From positions 248,001-312,000 of the forward strand of contig CAKKNE010000006.1 of the NCBI GenBank assembly GCA_918797485.1: DNA of 64,000 nt, written 5' to 3'. Below are positions 20,031-29,789 of the stretch, one piece after another. Below the pieces are notes generated by a model. That model was not told the origin of the DNA, searched no databases, and worked only from the letters and a program-made list of their open reading frames with translations. Position numbers and translations under genes: made by a program. This DNA is from Pelagomonas calceolata. Taxonomy: Eukaryota; Sar; Pelagophyceae; Pelagomonadales; Pelagomonadaceae. The number at the start of each line of letters is the position of its first letter. The first letter of the stretch is position 1.

Positions 20031-20873
20031 GCTGTGCACCGCCACAACTCCAAAGGTCATGTCCCGCACCGTCGGCGACTTGAACCCCGCCATGGCTAAC
20101 TGCGACAACAGCTCCAGTTGCGACGGGTGTTTTCTGATGGACTCGACCAAATAGTCGTAGGACGCCCTATCATCAGCAACCCGATGACCAATTTCTGGAA
20201 TAATATGCTTCGAGTAGGCGTCATATAAAGCTCGGAGCGGGGCGGGCTCGACCTTACTAAATTCCAAACACTCGAAACGACCTCCTTTTTTGAGTACTCG
20301 CCGCATCTCTCTCAGAGCCGCGTCGATGTCCGTGACGTTCCGCAGACCAAACGAGATCGTAATGACGTCAAAGGTCTCGTCCTCATAGGGTAAGGATTGG
20401 GCGTCGCCGACCTCAAATTGCAGACAGGACGCGTCGATGCCCCTTTGTTGCTGCCGTTCGCGACCAACGCTCAACATCTCCTCGTTCGGATCCGACACCG
20501 TCAAGGGGATGGCACCGTCCTCCTCGAGCGGCGGCAGCCACGCCGCCAGACTCTCGGCCATGCGGAAGGCGATGTCACCCGTGCCACCCGCGACATCTAG
20601 GCATCGCGGCGCCTGGCCCGTCGCCCTCGCTACCGCGGGCAGGTTCAATCGCCCCACGAAGTCGTCCTTCCAGAGCCGGTGCATGCCGCCGGACATCAAA
20701 TCGTTCATGAGGTCGTAGTTGTTCGCTACCGAACTGAAGACGCCTTTGACGAGGCCGGCCTTTTCCTCCGTCGGTACGGTTCTATCGCCGAAGTGCGTCG
20801 TCGTGCTGCTCGCGCTGCTCGACTGGCGTGCCGCGACGGCGCGCGCGTGGCGCGAGGCTTGGCGCATCAGCAT
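20019..20873 (-). CDS. COQ5: 2-methoxy-6-polyprenyl-1,4-benzoquinol methylase, mitochondrial
   Basis: 284 residues. The N-terminus MLMRQASRHARAVAARQSSS is an Arg/Ser-rich mitochondrial presequence. The UbiE/COQ5 family signatures are present in order: VFSSVANNYDLMNDLMSGGMHRLWKD, the SAM-binding LDVAGGTGDIAFR, NEEMLSVGRER, ITISFGLRNVTDIDAALREM, and the C-terminal LLSQLAMAGF...GVVAVHSGYK. It catalyses the C-methylation step of ubiquinone synthesis in the mitochondrial CoQ complex. Full length; the ending matches other COQ5 proteins to within a residue or two. Confidence 0.96.
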   Translation of the reverse strand: MLMRQASRHARAVAARQSSSASSTTTHFGDRTVPTEEKAGLVKGVFSSVANNYDLMNDLMSGGMHRLWKDDFVGRLNLPAVARATGQAPRCLDVAGGTGDIAFRMAESLAAWLPPLEEDGAIPLTVSDPNEEMLSVGRERQQQRGIDASCLQFEVGDAQSLPYEDETFDVITISFGLRNVTDIDAALREMRRVLKKGGRFECLEFSKVEPAPLRALYDAYSKHIIPEIGHRVADDRASYDYLVESIRKHPSQLELLSQLAMAGFKSPTVRDMTFGVVAVHSGYK

Positions 20874-21033
20874 GGTGATTGAGAGAGCTGCTGGATTGGA
20901 GCTAGCTGGGTGCAGCGACTTCGATCGCTGTTGGCGTTGGTGGCCTGAAAGGGTCGCTTGGCTTCGTTTCTTTGGCTTCAGGCTGCACTCGTACGCTCGA
21001 ACGCGACGACTTGCGCGATGAGGTGTCGAGTTA

Positions 21034-21055
21034 GCTAGCGGTGTAACACACTAGC
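21034..21055 (-). promoter_or_regulatory. GCTAG palindromic upstream element (copy 4, inverted)
   Basis: GCTAGCGGTGTAACACACTAGC, 161 bp upstream of the COQ5 ATG in the 333-bp gap 20874-21206. The same gap holds CACGCCATCGACGCGACGC near 21157, another intron-type core outside a gene. Confidence 0.65.
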
Positions 21056-21206
21056 AACGTACTAGCCTGAGCCTGAGTGGCGGAGCGGTGTTGCGGCACG
21101 TCCACGTTTGGCGAGCGGTACGAAAGCTAGCTCAAAAGCGACTTTCTCTCTCTCTCACGCCATCGACGCGACGCAGAGCGGCACCGTTTCGTAAGACGAT
21201 TTCATG

Positions 21207-22821
21207 TCACTTACTCCTCGGCGCGCAGAACGCCCCGCGACACCGATAGGTAGTCCGCGCGAGGACCTCGGCCCTATTGGTCTTCGACACCAGACCAGGC
21301 TTCGCCGCGATGGCCCCCATCGATTCCAGCGACTTCTCCGCATCTAGTAGAGTTTGCAAGTCGTCTTTCCGAGGCTTCGGCTGGCCGGCCGGCTCGCCCT
21401 CTTCGGTAAGAAAGGAGAAGGCCCGCCGGAACGACGACGGCCCGGCCTCTATATTGTTTTTGAGGTGCGCGGGCACGACGCGCCTAAAATCCCATTTGCA
21501 GACAGCATCGACCCAGTCCAGCGTCTCCACCGGATTTCTGTTGAGTATGAGCGTCTGGATGATCGGCGCGACCAGTAAAGCATCTTTGCTATCACCAGAT
21601 AAAGCCCGGAACGCTTTCACATCATCCCGCGCCCAGTCCCACGGGTAGATACCGGCAAAGTCCGCATTGACGTCCGGCCGCCGCTCTGACCAGGACTGAG
21701 GTACGGAGTGAATATCAATAGCAGCAGGCATGAAATATAAACCAAAAAGTTGTACTCGGCGCCATCCTTTTCGTAATTGATTCATATCGGACGGGTCGAT
21801 CCTATCAAGAATGCCGTCGCGGGCATGGTAGAGTAAAGGCTTCTTCGCGGCTTCGTCGAGCAGAAAGATCTTCGGGATGTCTGCTGAGACTTGCTGCACG
21901 GCGTCCGTGACGAAAAGAGATTTCGTGGGTTTGTGGAAGAAGGCCGTCTCGCCGTAGGCGCCGTCCCGCGAGATGAAGGGCCCCAAGGTCGCCTGCTCGA
22001 AGTCGTGGGCCCATGGGGTGTCCGCCGACGATGCCTGCGCGGAACGACGCCGTCGCGGAACTCTCCCTGACGAGACGCGTAGACTCCCACGCGGCCACGT
22101 CGACGGCGTCGAGGCGGTGCGGTCTCATGAAGACGCCATCGCCGCGACCCCGGCAAGTTCAAGTTCATTTTTCACGCAGAGTCAGCACCGGTAGGACTCT
22201 CGTCCTTCCGACCGGGAAGCCCGTCAACTCCGGAGGTAGATCAAGAGGAAAGTCGTACTGCCCCGGCTGGAGCCACACTGTCGCCTGGGGAAATTTTTGA
22301 GAGAAGACGCCGGCGTACGTCTTGTGTTCGATGGCTACGGTCCCGAGCACGACGTGCTTGACGGGGCCGTGTTCTCTCTCCAGCGAGCGGACCATGTCCA
22401 AGAGTTCGCGCGTCGCGGCGATCGGGTTCAGGATCCAGAGGCCTCCTCCACTCAATTTCACGATCGACATCCTGACTGGAACTTGCACGTTCAGGATGCC
22501 GAATTTCTGGTCTATGGTCCAGACCTGACCGGGTACGATCGTCTCCAGCGGTGCGGACCGCTTCGCTTTGTACGGTCCCACCGGCAGGACGCCCCACAGG
22601 CCATAATCATACGGTTGAGGCTCGCCGCTCGCCGCGGCGCTCACCGCGAGGAGGCCGCCGCCCACCAGCGCCGCTCGGCGGTCGACTCGTGGTTCGTCGG
22701 GGACGTCGTCGAGCGTGCCCGCGTTTTGGATGGTGCGTCGCTGCGTCTGCGGCTGGCTGATCGGCTGTAAAGCCAACGCACAGCTTGATGCCCATAACAC
22801 AGCGAGGGCGGCGCCACGCAT
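21207..22821 (-). CDS. DUF4336 family protein, probably plastid-targeted
   Basis: Exon 1 22189-22821 and exon 2 21207-22034 give 486 residues, spliced as RTRVLP|ASSADTPWAHDFEQ. The intron 22035-22188 is 154 bp, phase 0, GTGCTG...CGCAG, and contains GTCGCGGCGATGGCGTC. I chose ATG 22821 over 22863 because it starts a signal peptide (MRGAALAVLWASSCALAL). A second hydrophobic stretch (RRAALVGGGLLAVSAAASG) resembles a thylakoid or Tat-like leader. DUF4336 landmarks are QKFGILNVQVPVRMSIVKL, PVKHVVLGTVAIEHK and GETAFFHKPTKSLFVTDAV. DUF4336 is related to the metallo-beta-lactamase fold but lacks its metal ligands. Function unknown. Confidence 0.8.
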
Positions 22822-22935
22822 CGCGATTTTCGCTAGGCGTCCGTCCAGAGCAGGGATGTACACGAGAATCCAATTCCTGAGTCGCGTCGGCAGCGTTACG
22901 CGGAGGTAGAGGCCTGATCAAGCAGCCAGGTCACC

Positions 22936-22957
22936 GCTCTAGTAGGTTACGCTAGAC
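22936..22957 (-). promoter_or_regulatory. Divergent variant of the GCTAG palindrome
   Basis: CTCTAGTAGGTTACGCTAGA, a looser dyad of the same type, 176 bp before the pescadillo ATG and 115 bp before the DUF4336 ATG on the other strand. It is the only candidate element in this divergent 311-bp gap. Confidence 0.45.
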
Positions 22958-23132
22958 AAGGTCGAAGTTAATGTGGGCGAGGGTAGCTCTCAAGGGCAGA
23001 GCAATTGACGGAGAGACTCACGAGGCGCGCAGAGAGCTCCAAACGCTGCATTATATACCAGCAGCCCCGCGCTTGACCTTTCCGCGATCACAGAGCGATA
23101 AGCACTGCGAGAGCAGCAACTGCAGCGCAACC

Positions 23133-24509
23133 ATGGGCAAGAAGTACAACAAAGGACGAGGCGGCAGCGGCAAACGAGGAGGCCCAAAACACACCGCGAA
23201 GGCCACCGTCAAAAAAGGCTCGAAGGCCCGCCTCGCAAGGTTCGGCAAGATCGCGAAGCAAGGGCAAAGTGGCATCAACAGCGCCTACATGACGCGCGGG
23301 ACCATTCTGAGGAGGCTGCAGCTCACGCTGAAAGATTTTAGACGCCTATGTATCTTGAAAGGAGTGTATCCGCGCGATCCCCCGAAAACGCCCACTGCCG
23401 GTAAAGATAAAGTCTACTACCACGCCTCGGACATCCAGCAGTTGGCGCATGAACCGCTGCTCAAGGAGTTCCGCGACTTCAAGGCCGCCATGGTCAAAGT
23501 CCGGAAAAGCGTGGGCCGGAAGGACATCGATCGGGCAAGATCGAGGTACGAAGAGGCGCCCCAATACGATGTACATCATCTAGTGAAAGAAAGGTACCCG
23601 ACCTTCGATGCGGCATTAGCTGATCTAGATGACGCCTTATGCACGATCGCGCTGTTCGCGACTCTACCAGCCGCGGGTCGCGTCTCGCCGGAACACACGT
23701 CAGAAAGCAAGAAAGTACTAAAGTGGTGGCAGCAGTACGTCGCGCATTCCCACTCCCTGCAGAAGGGCTTCATCAGTGTGAAGGGCGTGTACTTCCAGGC
23801 TTCTATCCAGAAACATACGGTGACGTGGTTGGTGCCACATAGCTATACGCAGGACGTGCCTAAAAAAGTGGACTTTAGGGTCATGCTTACCTTTTTGGAG
23901 TTCTATACCGCTTATGTGAAATTTGTACTTTATAAGTTGTACAAGGAGTCTGGTCTAGCCTTTCCGCCCGCTACGGCAGACACGACGTCGCAGTTCTTCG
24001 AATTAGTTGGGAGTGACCACGAGGGCCCGTTGTCCGGTTTATCTTTGTCTTTGCGGCGGGAGGCGTCCTATTCTTGGCTCGACTTCGCGGCTTGTAGTGC
24101 CGGTGCTCGAATTGTTGATGAAGCGGAGTGTACGCATATCGTAGCTGATCGAGTTCTGAAAGATATTGATAGCAATAAGGAGCACGTCCAGCCCCAGTGG
24201 GTCATCGACTCCTTGAATGCGGGCCGGGCGAAGCCCTGCGCGCCGTATCAACCGGGTGGTAGTGCGCCGCCGCATTTGTCACCGTTCGTCGAAGCCGACG
24301 ACGAGGAGGATAGTGATAGTGAGGACGAGGCCGACGCGCCGCCTTCACCAAAACCGGAAAAGGAGGCCAAGGACATGGCGAAGATGCTCATGTCGAAGAA
24401 GGCCAAAAGATTGTATGGCAGGATGCAGCACGGCCGCGAGCGCAAGCAGGCCGCCGTCGCGAGATTACGGAAAAGGAGGGAATTGCTGGCCGCGCGTTCT
24501 AGGCAGTAG
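23133..24509 (+). CDS. PES1: Pescadillo homologue, ribosome biogenesis factor
   Basis: ATG 23133 (MGKKYNKGRGGSGKRGG) begins a 458-residue protein. The pescadillo N-terminal domain is clear: NSAYMTRGTILRRLQLTLKDFRRLCILKGVYPRDP, then DIQQLAHEPLL and VSPEHTSESKKVLKWWQQYV. GFISVKGVYFQASI and VTWLVPHSY follow. A BRCT-like domain (residues about 290-385, ending QPQWVIDSLNAG) precedes an acidic run and a basic C-terminal tail. PES1 works with BOP1 and WDR12 in 60S maturation in the nucleolus. It is shorter than animal PES1, mainly in the acidic C-terminal region. Single exon. Confidence 0.95.
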   Translation: MGKKYNKGRGGSGKRGGPKHTAKATVKKGSKARLARFGKIAKQGQSGINSAYMTRGTILRRLQLTLKDFRRLCILKGVYPRDPPKTPTAGKDKVYYHASDIQQLAHEPLLKEFRDFKAAMVKVRKSVGRKDIDRARSRYEEAPQYDVHHLVKERYPTFDAALADLDDALCTIALFATLPAAGRVSPEHTSESKKVLKWWQQYVAHSHSLQKGFISVKGVYFQASIQKHTVTWLVPHSYTQDVPKKVDFRVMLTFLEFYTAYVKFVLYKLYKESGLAFPPATADTTSQFFELVGSDHEGPLSGLSLSLRREASYSWLDFAACSAGARIVDEAECTHIVADRVLKDIDSNKEHVQPQWVIDSLNAGRAKPCAPYQPGGSAPPHLSPFVEADDEEDSDSEDEADAPPSPKPEKEAKDMAKMLMSKKAKRLYGRMQHGRERKQAAVARLRKRRELLAARSRQ

Positions 24510-24799
24510 TAAGGGGGAACTCTGTGAATCTACGCGACTAGTTACCGGCAAGTAGAAGAGCACCTGCTCGCGGCGCGCGCGTGACGGCGTTGGCGGCGCG
24601 GAGCCTTCCTCAAGGTATCGCGTTGATGGCGTAGAAGTGGTGTGTGCCGCCTCCTCCACGCTATCGAGCAGACGCAGCGCCAGAGACATCGTCGCGTCGA
24701 CGGCATGGACTGGCTGCGGTGACGCGTCGACTCGCGAGCCGTCTCGCCGTCGAGCCTGAGGCAGTACTAGTAAGGAGGAACTCTGTGAATTTTACGCGA
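24501..24799. repeat. About 37-41-bp imperfect direct repeats at the pescadillo 3' end
   Basis: A block starting AGGCAGTA and containing AACTCTGTGAAT...TACGCGA occurs at 24501-24537, overlapping the pescadillo stop, and again at 24759-24799. The 221 bp between them carry CGCGTTGATGGCGTAG and CACGCTATCGAGCAG, degenerate forms of the intron core. The arrangement parallels the COQ5 3' end. Confidence 0.65.
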
Positions 24800-24810
24800 T
24801 CGAGAGATAA

Positions 24811-25812
24811 CTACTTCGCGGCGAATAAAGTCTTCTTCTTCAGGGGTGACGGCGACCGGTTCTTGACGGGCGTGCGACCTTTGGGGACGGGTTGTGGGCT
24901 TCTAGGACCGTCGATGCGCACGCTCAGCAAATGAATCGCCTCCTCCGCGGCCATGACGGACCAGTGGCCCGAGAAGGGATCTGATAAATCGCGCAACACG
25001 AAATAGAAGAGCGCCGTCGCGGCGACGCCGGACGCAAAAACCACGGCTTCGACCCACTCGTTGTCTAGACTTACAAGTGAGAAGGACGCGCCGATGAAGA
25101 GGGCTAACGTTTCTAGCGTGCGCCATTGTAATAACGGTAAATCGGCGTTGATATTCGAGATTCTTTTCGCGGCGCACCGGTGCACGTCTCGTAACGTTTG
25201 ATGCACCGCAGCGGCGGCGCTTTCCGAGGTGATGGGCCCGTCGGCTACTAGTCGCAGTAAGTCGCCTAGTTTGACGGTCTTGCCACCAATATCAAGCTCA
25301 ACAATCAGTGTAGCCGCATTCGAGAGACCGCCCGCCAACAGGTGGTCCGCGTAGGCCTTGATCATGCGCTCGCCGGACCGTAGAGCCCGTTCGTCCGCCA
25401 GCGTCGCGCCCAGCGTCTCCCAGAGCCGCCACAACGCCACTGATTCTTCGAACGCGGCGTCCTGAATCGCGCCTTGTCTGGCAAAATAGTACTCGTAGGT
25501 CTGGCCGATCATCACCGAAAAGACGAGGCCGACGACGGCCTGCATGACGCCGAAGCCGTCGCCATCGATCGTCTGGAGCCCATAGTATGTTTTTAATGGT
25601 GTCGCGAGCTGCTTGTGTGTTATTAAGGTAATAACGAACAGGAGCAGAATCCGCACGAACAAGTTCTTGACGATGTCCGGGTCGTAGATCATCCTGTATA
25701 AATTGGGTGGGGCCGGTCTCGAATGCTGCTTGCTGGGGCTGCCGGGCGTCGCGAAGGACACGGCCGGCGGCGGCAGCGCGAGGGGCGGGGGCTCGGGATC
25801 GGTGGTGCGCAT
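24811..25812 (-). CDS. Bestrophin-like (DUF4239-type) membrane protein
   Basis: The frame extends to 25941, but the first ATG is at 25812 (MRTTDPEPPPLAL), giving 333 residues. After a proline-rich head there are hydrophobic segments near residues 55-75, 95-110 and 230-275. The motif LRDLSDPFSGHWSV near the end of the membrane region is typical of DUF4239 proteins, now grouped with bestrophin-like channels. FGVMQAVVGLVFSVMIGQTYEYYF also fits. A basic Ser/Pro tail (KGRTPVKNRSPSPLKKK) ends the protein. Ion transport is inferred from the family name only. Confidence 0.6.
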   Translation of the reverse strand: MRTTDPEPPPLALPPPAVSFATPGSPSKQHSRPAPPNLYRMIYDPDIVKNLFVRILLLFVITLITHKQLATPLKTYYGLQTIDGDGFGVMQAVVGLVFSVMIGQTYEYYFARQGAIQDAAFEESVALWRLWETLGATLADERALRSGERMIKAYADHLLAGGLSNAATLIVELDIGGKTVKLGDLLRLVADGPITSESAAAAVHQTLRDVHRCAAKRISNINADLPLLQWRTLETLALFIGASFSLVSLDNEWVEAVVFASGVAATALFYFVLRDLSDPFSGHWSVMAAEEAIHLLSVRIDGPRSPQPVPKGRTPVKNRSPSPLKKKTLFAAK

Positions 25813-26279
25813 GGGGCTGCCCCGGGGGGCGCGGGTCGGTGCTGCGGGGGGCGCGCGACCGGTTGGGCCGCCTCGCTGCCTTGTCAAGCCAGCGGGAGCA
25901 CCAGTTGCGGCGCGGGGCTGCCTCCTCCTTGCAAATGGCAAGCAAGCAGAATCAATAAATCTCGCGCTAGCTAGAAAACCGGTCGTCCCACGCGTGATTC
26001 GTCTGTGACGCCTCGGTGAGGCGTTGCTATCGAGTCCCCGGCGGGGCTACGTTCAAATTTCATATTCGAGCGGGTTTCGCGGGGGGTTTGGCCGTCAAAA
26101 CATCGTTTGCGTCGCGCATTGCTGCCCGCGTGACGCATACGCGCATACGTTCCCAAGCTCGCACGCCGCGGCTGCCCGACGCCGTCGCTGCAGCAGAGCC
26201 ACCCAGAACGGCTGCCCAAAGCTGAGCTGGGCCCAAAGCTGAGCCGGGCTGTCACAAAGCTGCCCGAGGCAGAGCAGCC
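25813..26279. other. Divergent intergenic region
   Basis: 467 bp between divergent genes. GCGCTAGCTAG at about 25966 is a half-site of the palindrome. AGCTGAGCTGGGCCCAAAGC and a near copy occur just before the plus-strand ATG at 26280. Nothing else is recognised. Confidence 0.35.
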
Positions 26280-27473
26280 ATGGTGAAAGCCGGCGTACCT
26301 GGCGCTACTTATCAGTGGTCCAGTCAAGCCGCCTTCACGAAGATCGAGCGCCTCACGCCCCGCGTCTGGCGCGTGGAAGCGGACGACGAGTCGTGCACCT
26401 ATGTCATTGTCGGTACGGAGCAAGTGGTGCTGGTGGACGGCTATGCTTCAGCTTACGGCCCCTGGGTCGACAGCTTCTTGAAAGCGGCGCTGCCTCACGC
26501 ATCGAAGCTGCCGCGGTTGTGCGTCAACACGCATCGCGAGCGCGCCGGCGGCAACGCATCTTTACAAAAACTCGGCGTGGAGGTCGCGGCTTCAGCAAGG
26601 CCTAGACCGGCGGCCCAACATACCTTCGAGCCCTACACTATTGATCAGTGGCTCCACAACGAGGAGGCCATTGATCTAGGTGATGATCACCAACTGAAAG
26701 TGCTCCAGACGCCGGGGTACACACCAGACTCATTGTGTCTCTGGTATGCGGAGGACCAGATCCTCTTCACGGGCGCCACGATCATTGCATCCGAGGGGGA
26801 AGACACCGAGGCGCTGCACCGGTCCGCGACATTACTACAAACCACGTATCGCGGGCGCGTCGCCAAGCAGCAGACGCATGAGAGGAAGGCGGCATCAATA
26901 CCAAAGCCGACGCCAAAGAAGAAGTCGCTCTGGGGCACACTGAGAGGGGCCACGTCGTTGCTCCGGTCGGGTTCGAAGCAGCGCCTCGACGAGTTGCCGA
27001 CGCCCTCGAAGACCACCAAGTACCGGACGACGCGCGACCACCGCGCGCGGCTCGTCGCCTTCTACGAGAAATATGACCCCTCGAAACTAAGTTCGGTCGA
27101 TGCCGTGTTAGAGGCTTGTGCGGGCAGCGAGGTTGATATGTGGAAATTGTTGCGGGCGACGTACGAGCCCATCCAGGAGGAGGCGAAGGAGGCGCCTCGG
27201 GTAAGGGTGCGCGCCGACGCGGCTTCGGAAGCATCGAGCTTGTTCGATCTGCGCGACTCGCTTAGTCGATTGGCCTTCGTCGCCGAGGACGTCAAAAAAG
27301 TATGTGGAGGCCGCGGCCCGGTGCTCGGACGCGACGCTCTCGTAGATTTACTGAAGCTCGTCGAGGACGCCGTCACGCGCAAGGTGAAGCCTGTCGAACG
27401 GAGCGCTGGGATCGTGTTCTTCGAGCGAGGGGACGCGTCTTTTAGAGCGAGGGCCTACGAGCTCCAGATGTGA
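26280..27473 (+). CDS. Degenerate metallo-beta-lactamase-fold protein with IQ-like motif
   Basis: 397 residues. Residues 15-185 follow the metallo-beta-lactamase fold: VWRVEADDESCTYVIVGTEQVVLVDGYAS (strand with the usual 'LVD'), LCVNTHRERAGGN at the HxHxDH position, LKVLQTPGYTPDSLCLW at the 'HTPGHTPGS' position and ILFTGATI at 'LFTGD'. Most metal ligands are missing, so it is unlikely to be a hydrolase. A basic IQ-like helix (ATLLQTTYRGRVAKQ, about 185-200) could bind calmodulin or centrin. A later segment (FYEKYDPSKLSSVDAVLEAC, about 262-282) is a short helical domain seen in many protist proteins. Function unknown. Confidence 0.7.
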   Translation: MVKAGVPGATYQWSSQAAFTKIERLTPRVWRVEADDESCTYVIVGTEQVVLVDGYASAYGPWVDSFLKAALPHASKLPRLCVNTHRERAGGNASLQKLGVEVAASARPRPAAQHTFEPYTIDQWLHNEEAIDLGDDHQLKVLQTPGYTPDSLCLWYAEDQILFTGATIIASEGEDTEALHRSATLLQTTYRGRVAKQQTHERKAASIPKPTPKKKSLWGTLRGATSLLRSGSKQRLDELPTPSKTTKYRTTRDHRARLVAFYEKYDPSKLSSVDAVLEACAGSEVDMWKLLRATYEPIQEEAKEAPRVRVRADAASEASSLFDLRDSLSRLAFVAEDVKKVCGGRGPVLGRDALVDLLKLVEDAVTRKVKPVERSAGIVFFERGDASFRARAYELQM

Positions 27474-27601
27474 CCCTCGCGCCCTCCTCTCGCGGCGACG
27501 CGCTGTCGGCGACCCTCGCGCTGTCGCGGCGATGGCGTCACGCTCGCGCCGCCGATGCGACCGGGAAAGTAAGAATGGTGTGTGTCTTAGATCCCCCAGA
27601 C

Positions 27602-28981
27602 CTACTTGCCGATCGATACCAGCCCGCCGCCCCCGTCCACGGCCACGACGCCCTGCGCGTCCGTGAGGAAGCACGCACCAATTGAACTCGTTTCGACCGA
27701 CACTAGGTCAGACCAGGGCTTGACCTCGCGCACGACCACATTAGTAGTGGTACTCACGACTAAGTACTTGCCCGAAGAATCGAACGCCACGGAAGCACCC
27801 GCACCGTCAACCTGGAAGCTTTTCAGTTCTTTGAGCTTCCGCAGGTCCCAGAGCTTCACCGTACCCCCTTCGTCACACGACGCGAGGTGGTAGCCGTTCT
27901 CCGAGAAAGCGACAGATGATATGGGTGCCGAGTGCCCGTCGAAGGCGTGCACGGGCTTCTGGTCCTTCACCTCCCAGACTTTCACTCTGTGAGCACCATT
28001 CGTCGAAATTGCAGCAGCCACGATCATCCCATCAGGGTGAAATTTGATGGAAGAGGTCGCCGCGTCTCCGGGGTCGACCGAACTTTCAGCCAGTACCGTT
28101 TTGGCTTCCAACGAGATCAGGGACCAGGCACCCGTAGCTTTGAGGGCCACGGCATATTTACCGGTGTTGTGCGCGTCGACACTTTGGTACGTGCCTTGAA
28201 TGGTCCCTTGCTCCTCCATACTTGATGAATAAATAGTGATGTTGTCACCACACGTTAGTAACCCTTGGGGCAGGAAGCAGGCGCCTGAGGTCGGTTTGTC
28301 CACGACCAAAGGTTTTTTCGCCGAAGAGCAGTAGGCAATGCCCTGCGGGCCCCAGACTAATGTGGAGCCGGACTTGACGTCGTGGGCCAGACCCGACGCG
28401 CTTCCGAGGACCTTGGCGGGCTTTTGCGGAGACCAGGTCTTGATTTGAGATGCGGATGCCAATTGCGCGGGAGCTTTTCTCTTCTTTCGCGTCTTCGACG
28501 TCGCCTTCCAGTAGTCTTGCAGACAAGCGTAGGCCTGCTCCAAGGCGGCCTGGTCGACCTGCTGCGTGACTACTACTCCTTGACCTGATCTAGCCAGTGC
28601 CAATGCATCATCACGCTCTTTCGTTAATCTCGCTATGACTCTACAAGCGGCGTCGTGCTGGTATAAAGCGTGGGAGAGTTCTCGCCGCGTCGCGTGCAAT
28701 TGCTTTCGTGTCGCGTGGCTTTCGACGACCAAGTCGTCCCACTCGTTCTGGAACATCGCGAGCATAGCTGGTAAAGATGTGGCCGAGAGCGGTCTTGGCC
28801 TCTGGGCCAGGTCGCAGGCGACCGGGAGCAGGTCTTCCGGTTTTAATTCTTCTCCGGTCACGGGGCACCGGTTCTCAGACGCTTGGAGTGCCTTTTCGAT
28901 TAAACGTCTCTCGAACAGGTGGCCGGTCTTCCGGCTCACGACGGGTTGCTGGGGGACCTCGCCGGAGATGGCGCAGTACAT
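27602..28981 (-). CDS. PRP19: Pre-mRNA-processing factor 19, U-box E3 ligase
   Basis: 459 residues. The N-terminal U-box is intact: MYCAISGEVPQQPVVSRKTGHLFERRLIEK...CPVTGEEL. It is followed by the Prp19 tetramerisation coiled coil with SLPAMLAMFQNEWDDLV and LSHALYQHDAACRVIARLTKERD. The C-terminal half is a WD40 propeller, with blades recognisable at HSAPISSVAFSENGYHLASC and VKLWDLRKLKELKSF. PRP19 is the core of the NineTeen complex, which activates the spliceosome. Single exon, typical length. It shows that a full splicing machinery operates on the unusual introns of this genome. Confidence 0.97.
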   Translation of the reverse strand: MYCAISGEVPQQPVVSRKTGHLFERRLIEKALQASENRCPVTGEELKPEDLLPVACDLAQRPRPLSATSLPAMLAMFQNEWDDLVVESHATRKQLHATRRELSHALYQHDAACRVIARLTKERDDALALARSGQGVVVTQQVDQAALEQAYACLQDYWKATSKTRKKRKAPAQLASASQIKTWSPQKPAKVLGSASGLAHDVKSGSTLVWGPQGIAYCSSAKKPLVVDKPTSGACFLPQGLLTCGDNITIYSSSMEEQGTIQGTYQSVDAHNTGKYAVALKATGAWSLISLEAKTVLAESSVDPGDAATSSIKFHPDGMIVAAAISTNGAHRVKVWEVKDQKPVHAFDGHSAPISSVAFSENGYHLASCDEGGTVKLWDLRKLKELKSFQVDGAGASVAFDSSGKYLVVSTTTNVVVREVKPWSDLVSVETSSIGACFLTDAQGVVAVDGGGGLVSIGK

Positions 28982-29789
28982 CTTATTGGCTGTTGTTTTT
29001 TTGTGTTTAAGAGGGCGCGCGGCGCTCGCTGGCGCTTTGGGCTGAGGCGGCGACGGCCCTGTTACGGGCCCTGGCGCACCGAGCGATGCGAGGCGCTAGT
29101 GTTTTGAGACAAGCGACACTCCAGGCAGTATATTAGTAACGTAGCACGGTCAGCGCGACCACAGGGACTACACGCTGCAAAAAAAAAACCTGTTTTGCTT
29201 CAATTTGTTTCGGGGGGTCCGGGGAAAGTCGTTCTTATTTTTCCATTTCTCTGATACTGCGTCAATGGAACGTCAATGGATTGCTACATCAAAATAGCAG
29301 CTTCTTTTAATGGGACGGGTTTCACCTCAGCTGTTCCTCTTCTTCGGGCCGTATTGTCCTACGGCGCCCACCGTGCACCGCCTCGAGCCTCTTCGCGCGT
29401 CGTGTGTCATAGCGGGAGGCGAAACGCACGAACGGACACCGCGTTTTGGCGGCTATCTGATGAGCACACGGGCTAATTCTTCACTTTACCTAGTCTTGCG
29501 TTATAGCGACCCCGCGCCGTGTTGCCGGGGATCCCTAGCTCGACGTCGTCAAAATGGTTTGGCGTGCTTTGCTAGTGTGTTACAGGCCTCTTAGCTAATC
29601 GCGGCCTTGGATGCGAGGCGTTTCCTCCGCGCCCAGGCACATTTTGGACGCGCCAGAGCATTTCGGGGCCACGTTGCATTGGCAAGAAAGCATAGAAGCA
29701 GCCACGGCCACTGCCGCCCGCGGTTCCCGCTCCTTGGCCAGACCGAAGACAGAACACCAAAACGCCATCGCCGCGGCGCACCCGCACCC
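28982..29789. other. Long intergenic region between divergent genes
   Basis: 808 bp, locally AT-richer (A-run near 29179, ATTTTTCCATTTC near 29235), with a tandem GTCAATGGA pair near 29260. CGCTAGTGTTTTGAGACA near 29095 is a half palindrome 114 bp before the PRP19 ATG. A full but degenerate element is at 29571. No gene is recognised. Confidence 0.45.
29571..29595 (+). promoter_or_regulatory. GCTAG palindromic upstream element (copy 5, decayed)
   Basis: GCTAGTGTGTTACAGGCC, then CTTAGC, followed by TAATCG as at copy 45602. It lies 195 bp before the ATG at 29790. Confidence 0.55.
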
